In this document: positions 25,291 through 33,749 of the stretch, one piece after another
How the letters are laid out: each line of letters starts with the position of its first letter
Position numbering within the stretch: the first letter of the stretch is position 1
DNA from: Vibrio toranzoniae
GTDB lineage: Bacteria; Pseudomonadota; Gammaproteobacteria; Enterobacterales; Vibrionaceae
Length of the DNA stretch: 64,000 nucleotides
Reading direction: 5' to 3'
Assembly (NCBI RefSeq): GCF_024347655.1
Contig: NZ_AP025514.1
Span: 1,922,001-1,986,000 of the forward strand
Program-made: the position numbers and the translations under genes
Notes under the pieces: generated by a model
Databases searched by the model: none
What the model saw: the letters and a program-made list of their open reading frames with translations, nothing else
Told to the model about the DNA's origin: nothing

Positions 25291-25718
25291 TGCCACCGCG
25301 ATGAAACCAGAGGTTTAGCGCCAAGATGCTGAATTAGCTATGAAAGTACTGGCTTTGAACACAAAAGTAAAACAAGCAGCTCAAAATTTAAATACAACCA
25401 ACAAAACGCACTTGACTAAGAAGCGACATACGACAAATGACCACGGTTTGAAGCACTTTAACTGGCAAAGGATTCGTTCGACCAACCTGACAACCAAATG
25501 TGACTAAGCTATTTGTTAGCGAATGAGCCGCCAAGACAAAGAAAACGCACCAAAGAACTAGCAATAATGTTAGAACCAGTAAGTGACTCACTCGCCGCAA
25601 ACGCTTCCAATACAGTGCCACCGGAAAGTTCCTGTGATTAGCAAACCAACAGGTGAATAGCTAGAACGTAGAACAACGCTCTTAGACCACCAACGCTTTT
25701 CTGCCCTTTGCAAACTAA
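25285..25718 (-). repeat. Repeated gene-less integron cassette, copy O
   Basis: Complete copy. The minus-strand hydrophobic frame is open at 25388-25621. Confidence 0.85.
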
Positions 25719-25809
25719 CGCCGCATTAAGGTGTGAGCGACGCTTGGCTATACTTGAGCGAAGCGAAACTGCCAAGCGTTGCGAATCACTCTTAAATGCT
25801 TTGTTATGT
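25713..25809 (-). repeat. attC38 (short GCCGCATTAAGG type)
   Basis: A 97 bp site with the centre CTTGGCTATACTTGAGCGAA. It belongs to the cassette with the 129-residue secreted protein. Confidence 0.9.
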
Positions 25810-25952
25810 GCTTAGCCCACCTTTCCCCACCAACCCTTAATAAAACTAAAAGTCTAAGATTGCCACACTTTCTACATTGCCAGCACGCGAGTGCAACCCA
25901 TTAGCCTGACCGCTTCGTTATGCAATAAAACACCCAAACAGTCAAATTAGTA

Positions 25953-26342
25953 CTACTTTTTTGTAAATACTCCATCACATATTACTTTCATGCCAAAACC
26001 ACAGATCACTCCATAACCTGCAATTTGAGAAACCTTAGCTTTATTTTCAGTAAACTCTATATCAATTATACAAGCTTCATCATCAAAGCGAGCTTTATTA
26101 TAACGAACAGTATTGTTATTTAACTTTAAAAGTGTTCTTTTAACCATTCCTGAGTTGAAATTTGGCGTTCCATTTTGGCAATTCATTGATATAAAAACAC
26201 TACTTTGGTCCTTTCTTTCAACAACAAGCGTTGAATAAACACCATCTTCAATGTATTGCTTGTATGTACCATTTATTTCTATTGAACTAAAACTAGGACA
26301 GCTAATGAAAATTAAGCAAACAGCCATTATGAATCGAAACAT
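25953..26342 (-). CDS. Cassette-encoded putative secreted protein
   Basis: 129 residues from ATG 26342, with AGGGG upstream. A GTG two codons earlier is part of that site and is not used here. The N-terminus MFRFIMAVCLIFISCPSFSS is a Sec signal peptide. The mature part is strand-rich with several Cys (SMNCQNG, DDEACIID, YGVICGFGMKVICDG) that may pair in the periplasm. No family was recognised. About 140 bases between the stop and attC38 hold no gene. Confidence 0.7.
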   Translation of the reverse strand: MFRFIMAVCLIFISCPSFSSIEINGTYKQYIEDGVYSTLVVERKDQSSVFISMNCQNGTPNFNSGMVKRTLLKLNNNTVRYNKARFDDEACIIDIEFTENKAKVSQIAGYGVICGFGMKVICDGVFTKK

Positions 26343-26420
26343 CTGCACCCCTACTTATTTAAAATGGTATAAGAAGAAATTGAAAATTAGCATCATGTAA
26401 ACCGGAAGCATATTTAAGTT

Positions 26421-26545
26421 ACATAACGCTAAGCTAAGTAGTGAGCAACGCAATACGAAGCCACCGCATCACACCTTAAACACATAAATCAACGCATACT
26501 AAAAATGCCGCGCGTTGCGAATCTGCCTTAAGCGCTTTGTTAGTT
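26421..26545 (-). repeat. attC39 (GCTAAGCTAAG type a)
   Basis: Type a attC of repeat cassette copy P. The right arm is GCGCGTTGCGAATC. Confidence 0.9.
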
Positions 26546-26973
26546 TGCCACCGCGATGAAACCAAGGTTTAGCGCCAAGATGCTGAATTAATTATGAAAC
26601 TACTGGCTTTGAACGCAAAAGTAAAACGAGCAGCTCAGAATTAAAACCCAACCAACAAAATGCACTTGGTTAAGAAACGACACACGACAAACAACCACGG
26701 TTTGAAGCGCTTTTAACTGGCAAAGGATTAGTTCGACCAGCCTGACAACCAAATATGACCAAGCCATTTGTTAGCGAATGAACAGCCAAGACAAAGAAAA
26801 CGCACCAATGAACTAGCAGCAATGTTAGAACCCGTAAGCTACTCATTCACCGCAAACACTTCCAACATAGTGCCACCGGAAAGTTCGTGAGATTGGAAAA
26901 CGAACAGGTGAATAGCTAGAACGCAGAACAAGGCTTTTAGACCATAAATGCTTTTCTGCCTTTTGCAAACTAA
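26540..26973 (-). repeat. Repeated gene-less integron cassette, copy P
   Basis: Complete copy, second from attI. Confidence 0.85.
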
Positions 26974-27092
26974 CGCTAAGCTAAGTAGTGAGCAACGTAA
27001 TACGAAGCCACCGCATAACACCTTAAATACATAAATCAACGCATACTAAAAATGCCACGCGTTGCGAATCTGTCTTAAGCGCTTTGTTAGTT
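26968..27092 (-). repeat. attC40 (GCTAAGCTAAG type a)
   Basis: Type a attC of copy Q, the first cassette of the array. Confidence 0.9.
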
Positions 27093-27521
27093 TGCCACCG
27101 CGAGAAAGCCAGAGGTTTAGCGCCAAGGTGCTGAATTGGTTATGAAACTACTGGCTTTGAACACAAAAGTAAAACGGGCAGCTCAGAATTAAAACCCAAC
27201 CGACAAAACGTACTTGACTAAGAAGCGACATACCACAAATAACCACGGTTTGAAGCGCTTTAACTGGCAAAGGATTCGTTCGACCAGCCTGACAACCAAA
27301 TATGACCAAGCCATTTGTTAGCGAAATGAGCCGCCAAGAAAAAGAAAACGCACCAAAGAACTAACAACAATGTTAGAACCAGTAAGTGACTAACGCACCG
27401 CAAACGCTTCCAATATAGTGCCACCGGAAAGTTCGTGAGATTGAAAAACGAACAGGTGAATAGCTAGAACGTAGAACAAAGCTTTTAGACCACAAACGCT
27501 TTTCTGCCCTTTGCTAACTAA
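27087..27521 (-). repeat. Repeated gene-less integron cassette, copy Q (first cassette)
   Basis: Complete copy next to attI. Its attI-side edge reads GCTAACTAAC rather than GCAAACTAAC, so its core no longer pairs perfectly with the GTTAGTTTGC at its own attC end. Confidence 0.85.
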
Positions 27522-27600
27522 CAGTTATTAGACAGAAAAATTCTGTACTTATAATACAGAACTTTTATATCTAGTACCTTAATAACATAAACCATATCCC
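27516..27600 (-). other. attI primary recombination site (approximate)
   Basis: The last cassette junction before the integrase is at 27521/27522. Read on the minus strand, the crossover is CTG^TTAGTTAGC. No attC lies further right. The right limit is not visible. The region includes ACAGAA-AAA-TTCTGT at 27532-27546 and a second arm TACAGAA ending at 27561, which could be integrase-binding or regulatory. Confidence 0.7.
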
Positions 27601-27684
27601 ATTTTTATGAAAAATAACAGTAGCTTAAATACTACAACCCTAAGCCTTCATCCCACAATGCAGATTTTTTCTATATAGTATGAG

Positions 27685-27713
27685 TTGATATGCCAAACTG
27701 CAGTTTATGTATA
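27685..27713 (+). promoter_or_regulatory. Candidate intI promoter
   Basis: TTGATA (27685-27690) and TGTATA (27708-27713) are spaced 17 bases apart, about 20 bases before the integrase ATG. I found no perfect SOS box over it. Confidence 0.35.
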
Positions 27714-27732
27714 TATAACCAGTAAAAGCTTA

Positions 27733-28707
27733 ATGAAAAAATCACCATTTTTATCGCACATACAAGAATATATGCTTGGGAGAAACTATGCTCTTCGTAC
27801 AACCGAAGCGTACATTTATTGGATCCACCAATACATTCTTTATCATGACAAAATACACCCAAAACGCTTAACCTCTAGGCATGTAGAGGATTTCCTAACG
27901 CACCTTGTTGTTGACAAAAAATCAGCAAAGAAAACACAAAGTCTGGCACTCAATTCACTAGTATTTTTATACAAAGAAATCATTCAAAAACCCATAGATC
28001 TTGATATGCAGTTTCGACGTTCAGACAAGTCCAGAAAATTGCCCACGATTATGACTCCAGAAGAAATTGGAAGGTTATTCAGTCACTGCTCACCTAATTA
28101 CAAATTGGCTTACCAATTAATGTATGGGTCAGGCTTGCGTTTAATGGAATGCGTACGTTTACGCATACAAGATATCGATTATGAATATAAATCCGTACGT
28201 GTATGGCAAGGTAAAGGAGGCAAAAACCGCATAGTTACAATAGCTCCAGAACTTTTCCCAGCAATCAAACATCAACAACAGGTATCTACGAGTTATTATC
28301 AACAAGACGTGAATGACGAAACTTTTTCTGGTGTATACCTCCCTGAGGCTTTAGCTAGAAAATATCCAAATGCAGAAACGAATTTAAATTGGCAATTTCT
28401 CTTTCCTTCTAATCGTTTGTCGTCAGATTTACAAACAGGCGAGATACGTAGACATCATATTCACCCAACAGCGCTGCAAAAGCACATTAAGGTCGCTGGC
28501 CAAAAAGCGAACATTGATAAAAATATCTCATGCCATACCTTAAGACACTCATTTGCTACACACCTTCTTCAAAGTGGTGCGGATATTAGAACCGTTCAAG
28601 AACAACTAGGACACTGTGATTTAAAAACAACTCAAATATATACTCACATCATTGATAGAGGGGCCAATGGCGTTATTAGCCCGCTATCAAAAATATTCGT
28701 CAAATGA
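27733..28707 (+). CDS. intIA: Integron integrase IntI (Vibrio chromosomal type)
   Basis: A tyrosine recombinase of 324 residues from ATG 27733, which inserts and excises cassettes at attI and attC. The catalytic set is complete: Arg 136 (GSGLRLMEC), Lys in GKGGKNR, His 268 and Arg 271 (CHTLRHSF), His 294 (QLGHCD) and Tyr 303 (TQIYTHI). The extra integron-specific patch is present ([14 protein letters not shown], then WQFLFPS, residues about 201-226), which separates it from XerCD. A start at 27685 would add 16 residues not typical of the family. It is divergent from the array, as in other chromosomal integrons. The gene is intact, so the platform may still work. Confidence 0.96.
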   Translation: MKKSPFLSHIQEYMLGRNYALRTTEAYIYWIHQYILYHDKIHPKRLTSRHVEDFLTHLVVDKKSAKKTQSLALNSLVFLYKEIIQKPIDLDMQFRRSDKSRKLPTIMTPEEIGRLFSHCSPNYKLAYQLMYGSGLRLMECVRLRIQDIDYEYKSVRVWQGKGGKNRIVTIAPELFPAIKHQQQVSTSYYQQDVNDETFSGVYLPEALARKYPNAETNLNWQFLFPSNRLSSDLQTGEIRRHHIHPTALQKHIKVAGQKANIDKNISCHTLRHSFATHLLQSGADIRTVQEQLGHCDLKTTQIYTHIIDRGANGVISPLSKIFVK

Positions 28708-28922
28708 TGCTTTTACCGACGGAAGCACCTACACCCAAAGCATCTCGAAGAAACTCGTAACGCTAAAGTTCCCTAATCTAATAATGCTGAACCTTAATCT
28801 ACACGTCTCAATTTGTAAAAGATCAGTATTTTGGAGTCATAACATCGAGATTAGATAGTAAAATTGTCACCATAGAAAAGATATTTCCTTTGGTAAGAGT
28901 GGCTTATGATGCATACTAGTGG

Positions 28923-28932
28923 CTTTTAAAGG
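28923..28932. repeat. Direct repeat flanking the ISL3 element, left
   Basis: CTTTTAAAGG occurs here and again at 30164-30173, on either side of the ISL3-family remnant. ISL3 elements usually duplicate 8 bp; two of the ten bases may belong to the ends. Confidence 0.7.
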
Positions 28933-30163
28933 GGTCATCGCGGCTTTCCGGGGAAAGCCGCTTTTATCTTCAAGAAGAAGTAGTCTGTATCTCGATACCC
29001 ATACCCCATTCGCTTGATTAACTTTATTTTGTTGTTTATCCCTTCCAATGTGCAGGTGTTGAGCGGATAACTTGCCGATGCGATAATACCGTGAAGATAA
29101 GGCCTCAGTTTTCGTGCGAACTCTTTCAATGGCTTAATTCCACTCTCTTGCACTTGTGCCCACCATACCTCCCAGAGCCCCTTAGCATGTGCTTCTGATT
29201 CACAATACCAAAGCTCTTTGAGTTGTGAACCGAGTATATAAGTGGTCATTAAGTCCTTATTGATATTCAATATTTCGGTAAGGTAGCTATCTTGCCGTGG
29301 ATTTAAGTTGCTTCTATTTTTCAACAATACCCAGCGTGAGCGCTTGACCCATTGCCTCGTTTTTTTATCCTGCTTGAGTTTGTTGGCTTGGTCGACTCTG
29401 ACTCTATCCATCACCTCACGACCGAACTTAGCAACAACATGGAATAAGTCGTAAACGATTTTTGCGTTCGGGCAGTGTGCTTGAACTTCAAGGTCAAAAG
29501 CCGTATTCATGTCCATCGCGACCGCTTCGATATTGTTGCCATGCTTGCCTAACTGCTCGAAGAACGGTCGTATGTCCTTGCGGCTACGGCCTAACCCTAT
29601 CCAAATGACTTGGTGAGTCTTAGCATCAGCGATAACTGTGGCATATCGGTGCCCTTTAAAGATGGCGAAGTCGACGTTTATCTATCTCTTTAATGGTGTG
29701 CCAATGAACGCTCGTTAACTGGGAGATATGCTTAATGGGAAGAAGAGGCAGTAGTTGTTCTATATAGCTTTTTAGGCGCTTCGTTATACGAGCATAAGGC
29801 TCCAACCAAGATAGAGACTCTGTTTTTATGCCGCAGTCATGGCATTTAATCCTTCGAGTTTGAACGGAAAGTTCAACAGGAACATTGAACAACATGGCCT
29901 CTTTCACATGACGCCATTGATACTCATGGATAGCCTCGGCTTCAAGACCGCAAAGGCATTTAGCCTCAGAGTTCGGTTTAAGAGTCAGTGTAATAAGTGA
30001 TGCTGTCTGGTGAGACTTTACTATTTTAAAGCCTTCCCAGAATGAAGATAGGAAAGTATGATTCGGCATGAAAACGGTAGTTTGTGTATGATTTTTGTTT
30101 GGCGACTAAACCATATCACTTACTACCGTTTTTGTTTTTAGTTCCCGCTAATCCGCGATGAAC
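28933..30163 (-). mobile_element. ISL3-family insertion sequence, defective
   Basis: 1231 bp between inverted ends GGTCATCGCGG (28933) and, read inward from 30163, GTTCATCGCGG, with CTTTTAAAGG direct repeats outside. The single transposase gene is broken in the middle. The element lies between intI and a pilin-like gene, whose start codon is only about 20 bases beyond the right end. Confidence 0.85.
28935..30069 (-). pseudogene. ISL3-family transposase, internal deletion/frameshift
   Basis: The N-terminal part (30069-29656) has the ISL3 zinc-finger cysteines (AKCLCGLEAE and IKCHDCGIKTE) and ends HWHTIKEIDK followed by a stop after seven aberrant residues. The C-terminal part resumes in another frame near 29670 with VDFAIFKGHRYATVIADAK and runs to 28935. 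It carries the conserved AMDMNTAF (Asp), KIVYDLFHVV and CTLEGINNKIKLIKRMGYGYRD (Glu) blocks. Compared with the family, the stretch between IDKRR and the DEFAI motif is missing, and the motif has lost its Glu (VDFAI). The transposase should be inactive. Confidence 0.85.
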
Positions 30164-30173
30164 CTTTTAAAGG
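30164..30173. repeat. Direct repeat flanking the ISL3 element, right
   Basis: The second copy of CTTTTAAAGG. The trailing G run (AAAGGGGGG) also forms the ribosome-binding site of the pilin-like gene. Confidence 0.65.
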
Positions 30174-30184
30174 GGGGATAGTCA

Positions 30185-30706
30185 ATGAAAAAGAACGGCT
30201 TTACACTTCTTGAGCTTGTTGTCGTAATTGTAATTCTCGGAATAATTGCTGTGACCGCTGCTCCTAGATATCTAAATATTAGTACCGATTCTCATGTAGC
30301 TGTTGTGAAAGGAACGGGCGCATCTTTTAAAACAGGTGTCGACTTTGCTTATTCAAAGTTAATGGCAACGAATGGCGGTGGCCCTGCAACCAATATTCCT
30401 ATTTACGATGACTCCGCTACTGGACAGCTTGATTTCAATGAATGGGGGTACCCAGCCCAGCAGTGGCATTTAGAGGAAGACTTTCCAAGGTTAGACAATA
30501 TCGATGATTGCATATCAGTCTGGGATGCGCTATTCGCAGACCCACCAAGTATTTCTAGCTTTAATTCTCCTACAGATACAGACTATATCGCTGAATACAT
30601 TCAAACCGATCAATGTCGCTACCATTACAGGACAGTTCCAGAACTCTCCATTTATTATAACTCAATGACTGGTGAGGTTATTATAGACGATGAGCCCAAT
30701 AACTGA
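30185..30706 (+). CDS. Type IV prepilin-like protein (MSHA-like)
   Basis: 173 residues from ATG 30185, preceded by AGGGGGG. The class III signal is clear: MKKNG before FTLLELVVVIVILGIIAVTA, with the prepilin peptidase cut after Gly 5 and Glu at +5. APRYLNIS then follows, as in MshA/MshB pilins. The C-terminal part has two Cys (DDCISVW and TDQCRYHY) that may close a D-region loop. It is probably a secreted or pilus-associated minor pilin. It stands alone, with no pilus assembly genes nearby. The ISL3 insertion just upstream has replaced its native promoter region. Confidence 0.85.
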   Translation: MKKNGFTLLELVVVIVILGIIAVTAAPRYLNISTDSHVAVVKGTGASFKTGVDFAYSKLMATNGGGPATNIPIYDDSATGQLDFNEWGYPAQQWHLEEDFPRLDNIDDCISVWDALFADPPSISSFNSPTDTDYIAEYIQTDQCRYHYRTVPELSIYYNSMTGEVIIDDEPNN

Positions 30707-31102
30707 GCCTTAGATGGTATAGTGTTGAGCTACTATAGTTAGTAACCGCGTCCAATAAAAATACCACATGTTAAAAGTTAATATTTGGGAACAAGTGTTA
30801 TATCTAGTTCGTCTATTGGCAATTAACCAGCATTTTGTATTAGCGCAAAACCTACTACTTTGTAACTATATGTTTCATTGACTATTTTCATGATTACGCA
30901 AGTACGTTAGACAAACTTAAACCACCTCACAAAACACTTGAGATCTGATACAAAAGTGAAAAAAGTACGATCTTTCTTATCACTATTTTGTATACATAAG
31001 TAATATCAACGATCTCAATTAGCCGTGGCCATTAATTGAGCAATTGCTTTCACTTTTTGAAGTCTGTATCGTTTCCTTATGCACATGATCACTTAAGGAT
31101 TG
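30707..31102. other. Intergenic region with one inverted repeat
   Basis: No gene is seen. CTCAATTA and TAATTGAG (31014-31021 and 31033-31040) form a perfect 8 bp inverted repeat around an 11 base centre with GTGGCC, about 60 bases upstream of the next small gene. It may be an operator or leader hairpin. Confidence 0.4.
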
Positions 31103-31300
31103 ATGACAATGGACAAGCTACTAACGAGCGTGATGGAGAAAAAACAGAGAACAATCGTAACAAGTCTATTCGCACTGAGCGGATTTAAAATAGCAGCAAC
31201 AGACTTTGATGATGTGACTTTTGAGCGTGAAGACGTAACTGTTAATGTTCATTTTGATTTGTCTTCAAATGTAGTATCAATTTCGGTTTTAAATAATTAA
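31103..31300 (+). CDS. Small hypothetical protein (65 aa)
   Basis: 65 residues from ATG 31103 (AAGGA three bases upstream), or 63 from ATG 31109, where spacing is better. A soluble helix-rich start (KLLTSVMEKKQRTIVTSLFALSG) is followed by strands (DVTVNVHFDLSSNVVSISVL). It has a convincing terminator directly after it, which supports a real transcript. The family is unknown. Confidence 0.6.
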   Translation: MTMDKLLTSVMEKKQRTIVTSLFALSGFKIAATDFDDVTFEREDVTVNVHFDLSSNVVSISVLNN

Positions 31301-31320
31301 GAAAACAGTCTCATTATTGA

Positions 31321-31358
31321 TAGTGAGTCATAAACAATGTGACTCACTATTTATTTTA
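31321..31358 (+). terminator. Rho-independent terminator
   Basis: A perfect 10 bp stem, TAGTGAGTCA and TGACTCACTA, with a 9 base loop, followed by TTTATTTT. It ends the small gene at 31103-31300. Confidence 0.85.
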
Positions 31359-31497
31359 ATTAATTTGACACCAAACACTCTACTCTTCCCCCTTCTGATG
31401 TTTGTGATAAGTCATACTTATATCCATATTCAAAACACAACTGAGTTATCGAGTTTTCTAAAAGCTTAGCTGTTCAATGTGAGCGCTAGAACATAAA

Positions 31498-31536
31498 ATA
31501 AAAAGCCAGCGTCGGAATAAGACTGCTAGCTTTTTA
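31498..31536 (-). terminator. Rho-independent terminator of proVWX (bidirectional)
   Basis: AAAAAGCCAGC and GCTAGCTTTTT form a stem with T runs on both strands, about 110 bases after the proX stop. Confidence 0.75.
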
Positions 31537-31642
31537 ATGATTAACTTTATCGTTTCCTGACTGAGTATTATAGCGTTTCTTTGATGCTCACAAACACCAA
31601 AGAAAGTACTCACTTAGTCTGAACTAATACAATTAAACGTTG

Positions 31643-32650
31643 TTATAGTGCTGCTTTCTTGGCTTCTTCAATCCAACCATCAAACATGCTTTGGTTCGCT
31701 TTAATCCAGCCGTTCACGTGTGCTTCGATATCAGCAGAGCTGTTTTTACCCTTGCTCATCATCATGTTCTGTGCACTTACATCATTGATGTTAAGCTTGA
31801 TGATTTCGAAAAGCTTAGCCGCGGATGGATTATTTTTTGCAAACTCTTTATTCGCGATAATACGCATTGAGTTCATTTGGAAGCCATAGTTCTTACCGTT
31901 AGATAGCGTAGTATCAACATCAGAACGATCACCAGGAAGTGAAGAAAATGGAACTTCTAACCAAACTACATCTTCATTTGGAACCAATACACCACTCACC
32001 CAATACGGTGTCCACGTGTAGTATAGAATTGATTCACCCTTTTGGTAGCGCGAAATGGTATCAGCAATGATGGCAGCATAGTTACCTTGATTATGAGTAA
32101 CCGTATCATCCAGTTTAAATGCTGAAAGTTGGTGCTCAATAACCGTCTCACAACCCCAACCTGGGTTACAGCCCGTTAGATCAGCTTTACCATCTCCATT
32201 TGCATCAAACAGTTTCGCAATTTTTGGATCGGTTAGTTGACCAATATTCGTAATGTTATACTTTTCTGCCGTTTTCTTATCAATCAAGTAGCCCTGAGCT
32301 GCACCGCTGACATATTGACCTTCACGATAAAACTTATCATCGCCACCTGCCATTTTGTATTTATCATCATGAAGTGGAAACCAGCCTACTGATAGGAATG
32401 TGGCGTCACCTTTTGCGATCGAGGTATAACCTACGTTGTAGTCCACTTCTTGCGTCGATTTCACGTCATAGCCAAGTTCTTCTAAAGCACGATTAACGAT
32501 CAAAGTTTGGAATGTTTCTTCCGCTACAGACGATTGAACAGGTTGAACGGAGATACCTTCACCCGGTAAGCTTGCTGCCCAAACATTTGTTGATACGGCT
32601 AATGTAGAAACGATGCTAACAGCTAATTTGCTCTTCCATGAATTATTCAT
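31643..32650 (-). CDS. proX: Glycine betaine/proline-binding periplasmic protein ProX
   Basis: 335 residues with a Sec signal peptide cleaved near VWAAS (residue 26). It has the OpuAC/ProX layout, with [11 protein letters not shown] and the Trp residues of the aromatic betaine-binding box, GCNPGWGCE with the paired Cys typical of enterobacterial ProX, and YYTWTPYWV. It captures glycine betaine and related osmoprotectants in the periplasm and hands them to ProW. The start overlaps the end of proW by 8 bases. It is the last gene of the operon, followed by a terminator. Confidence 0.95.
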   Translation of the reverse strand: MNNSWKSKLAVSIVSTLAVSTNVWAASLPGEGISVQPVQSSVAEETFQTLIVNRALEELGYDVKSTQEVDYNVGYTSIAKGDATFLSVGWFPLHDDKYKMAGGDDKFYREGQYVSGAAQGYLIDKKTAEKYNITNIGQLTDPKIAKLFDANGDGKADLTGCNPGWGCETVIEHQLSAFKLDDTVTHNQGNYAAIIADTISRYQKGESILYYTWTPYWVSGVLVPNEDVVWLEVPFSSLPGDRSDVDTTLSNGKNYGFQMNSMRIIANKEFAKNNPSAAKLFEIIKLNINDVSAQNMMMSKGKNSSADIEAHVNGWIKANQSMFDGWIEEAKKAAL

Positions 32651-33746
32651 TAGTGTTTTTCCTTGATTGTAGTTTTGATTGGTTACCGCGATTTAAAGCG
32701 TTAAGTAAAATGGAAACAGGTCCCATACGGTACCAGCGTAGTTTTGTATCACCTGCATTAACCCCTAAAACTTGAGTAATTCGATCAAGTAGGATTGCAA
32801 GAATAACAATGCCTAAGCCACCGACAGCAGCAAGCCCCATATCTAAACGACCGATACCTCTCAGTACCATTTGGCCTAAACCGCCTACTGCGATCATTGA
32901 CGCTATAACAACCATAGACAGCGACAACATGAGTGTTTGGTTTACACCTGCCATTATAGTTGGCAAGGCGAGCGGCAGCTGAATGCGATAAAGCATTTGC
33001 TTTTTATTGGCACCGAACGAATGTCCCGCTTCAATCAATTCTTCCGGTACCTGTTGGATACCCAAGATGGTCAAACGTACCACTGGTGGTAATGCAAATA
33101 TGATCGTTACCACTACGCCCGGCACGTTACCAATACCAAATAACATAACGATGGGTACCAAATAAACGAAAGCAGGCGTGGTTTGCATCGCATCGAGAAT
33201 TGGACGCACAAATTTAGCGGCAGTATTACTTCGGGCCAACCATATACCCATTGGTAAGCCGATCAATAAACAGAAGAATACCGATGTCATAACCAGTGAA
33301 AGAGTGGTCATCGCTTCAGACCAAGCGCCAATCAAGCCAATAAAAGTAAGGGATACTGCAGTCGCAACACCAAGCTTGAGGTTTGAAAACTGCCATGCAA
33401 CCAAAAACAAAATGATCAGCATGAATGGTGCAGGTGTAGACACAAGTGCCGTTTCAAATGAACTTAAAATGAAATCGATAGGTATACGTACTGCCTGAAA
33501 TAATGGTCGACCATGTTCAACTAGCCAATTCAATCCAGATTCAACCCAATTATCAACTGGCAACACTGCTTCCGCAAATGGGTTTAGTGGATCAAAAGGT
33601 GCAGTCTCTACTGTTTCACTGCTTAACCAATCAGCCGATGGTGATGTATCACTTGCTTGACCCCATGGGTCACTTGCAGGTTGATCTGATGGTTCTGATT
33701 TAGTGGATTGTGACCACGGGTCATTATCTATTTGTTCTGACGACAT
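32643..33746 (-). CDS. proW: Glycine betaine/proline ABC transporter permease ProW
   Basis: 367 residues. The N-terminal roughly 90 residues are hydrophilic and Ser/Asp/Trp-rich with a repeated DPWGQ/DPWSQ motif, as expected for the cytoplasmic tail of ProW. It is followed by about six to seven membrane helices. The EAA loop that contacts ProV is visible as [20 protein letters not shown]. It is the membrane channel of the betaine importer. It lies 3 bases after the proV stop and overlaps proX, so the three genes are one operon. Confidence 0.95.
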   Translation of the reverse strand: MSSEQIDNDPWSQSTKSEPSDQPASDPWGQASDTSPSADWLSSETVETAPFDPLNPFAEAVLPVDNWVESGLNWLVEHGRPLFQAVRIPIDFILSSFETALVSTPAPFMLIILFLVAWQFSNLKLGVATAVSLTFIGLIGAWSEAMTTLSLVMTSVFFCLLIGLPMGIWLARSNTAAKFVRPILDAMQTTPAFVYLVPIVMLFGIGNVPGVVVTIIFALPPVVRLTILGIQQVPEELIEAGHSFGANKKQMLYRIQLPLALPTIMAGVNQTLMLSLSMVVIASMIAVGGLGQMVLRGIGRLDMGLAAVGGLGIVILAILLDRITQVLGVNAGDTKLRWYRMGPVSILLNALNRGNQSKLQSRKNTNE

Positions 33747-33749
33747 GCT

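Noticed and set aside
1..27521. Regularly spaced repeats as a CRISPR array
   Set aside because: The repeats are 97-129 bp imperfect palindromic attC sites with variable gene-sized spacers and an adjacent integrase. No short identical repeats or cas genes are seen.
27543..27559. A true SOS (LexA) box
   Set aside because: The spacing is 9 instead of 8 bases and the site is far from the intI start. It is kept only as a finding to test.
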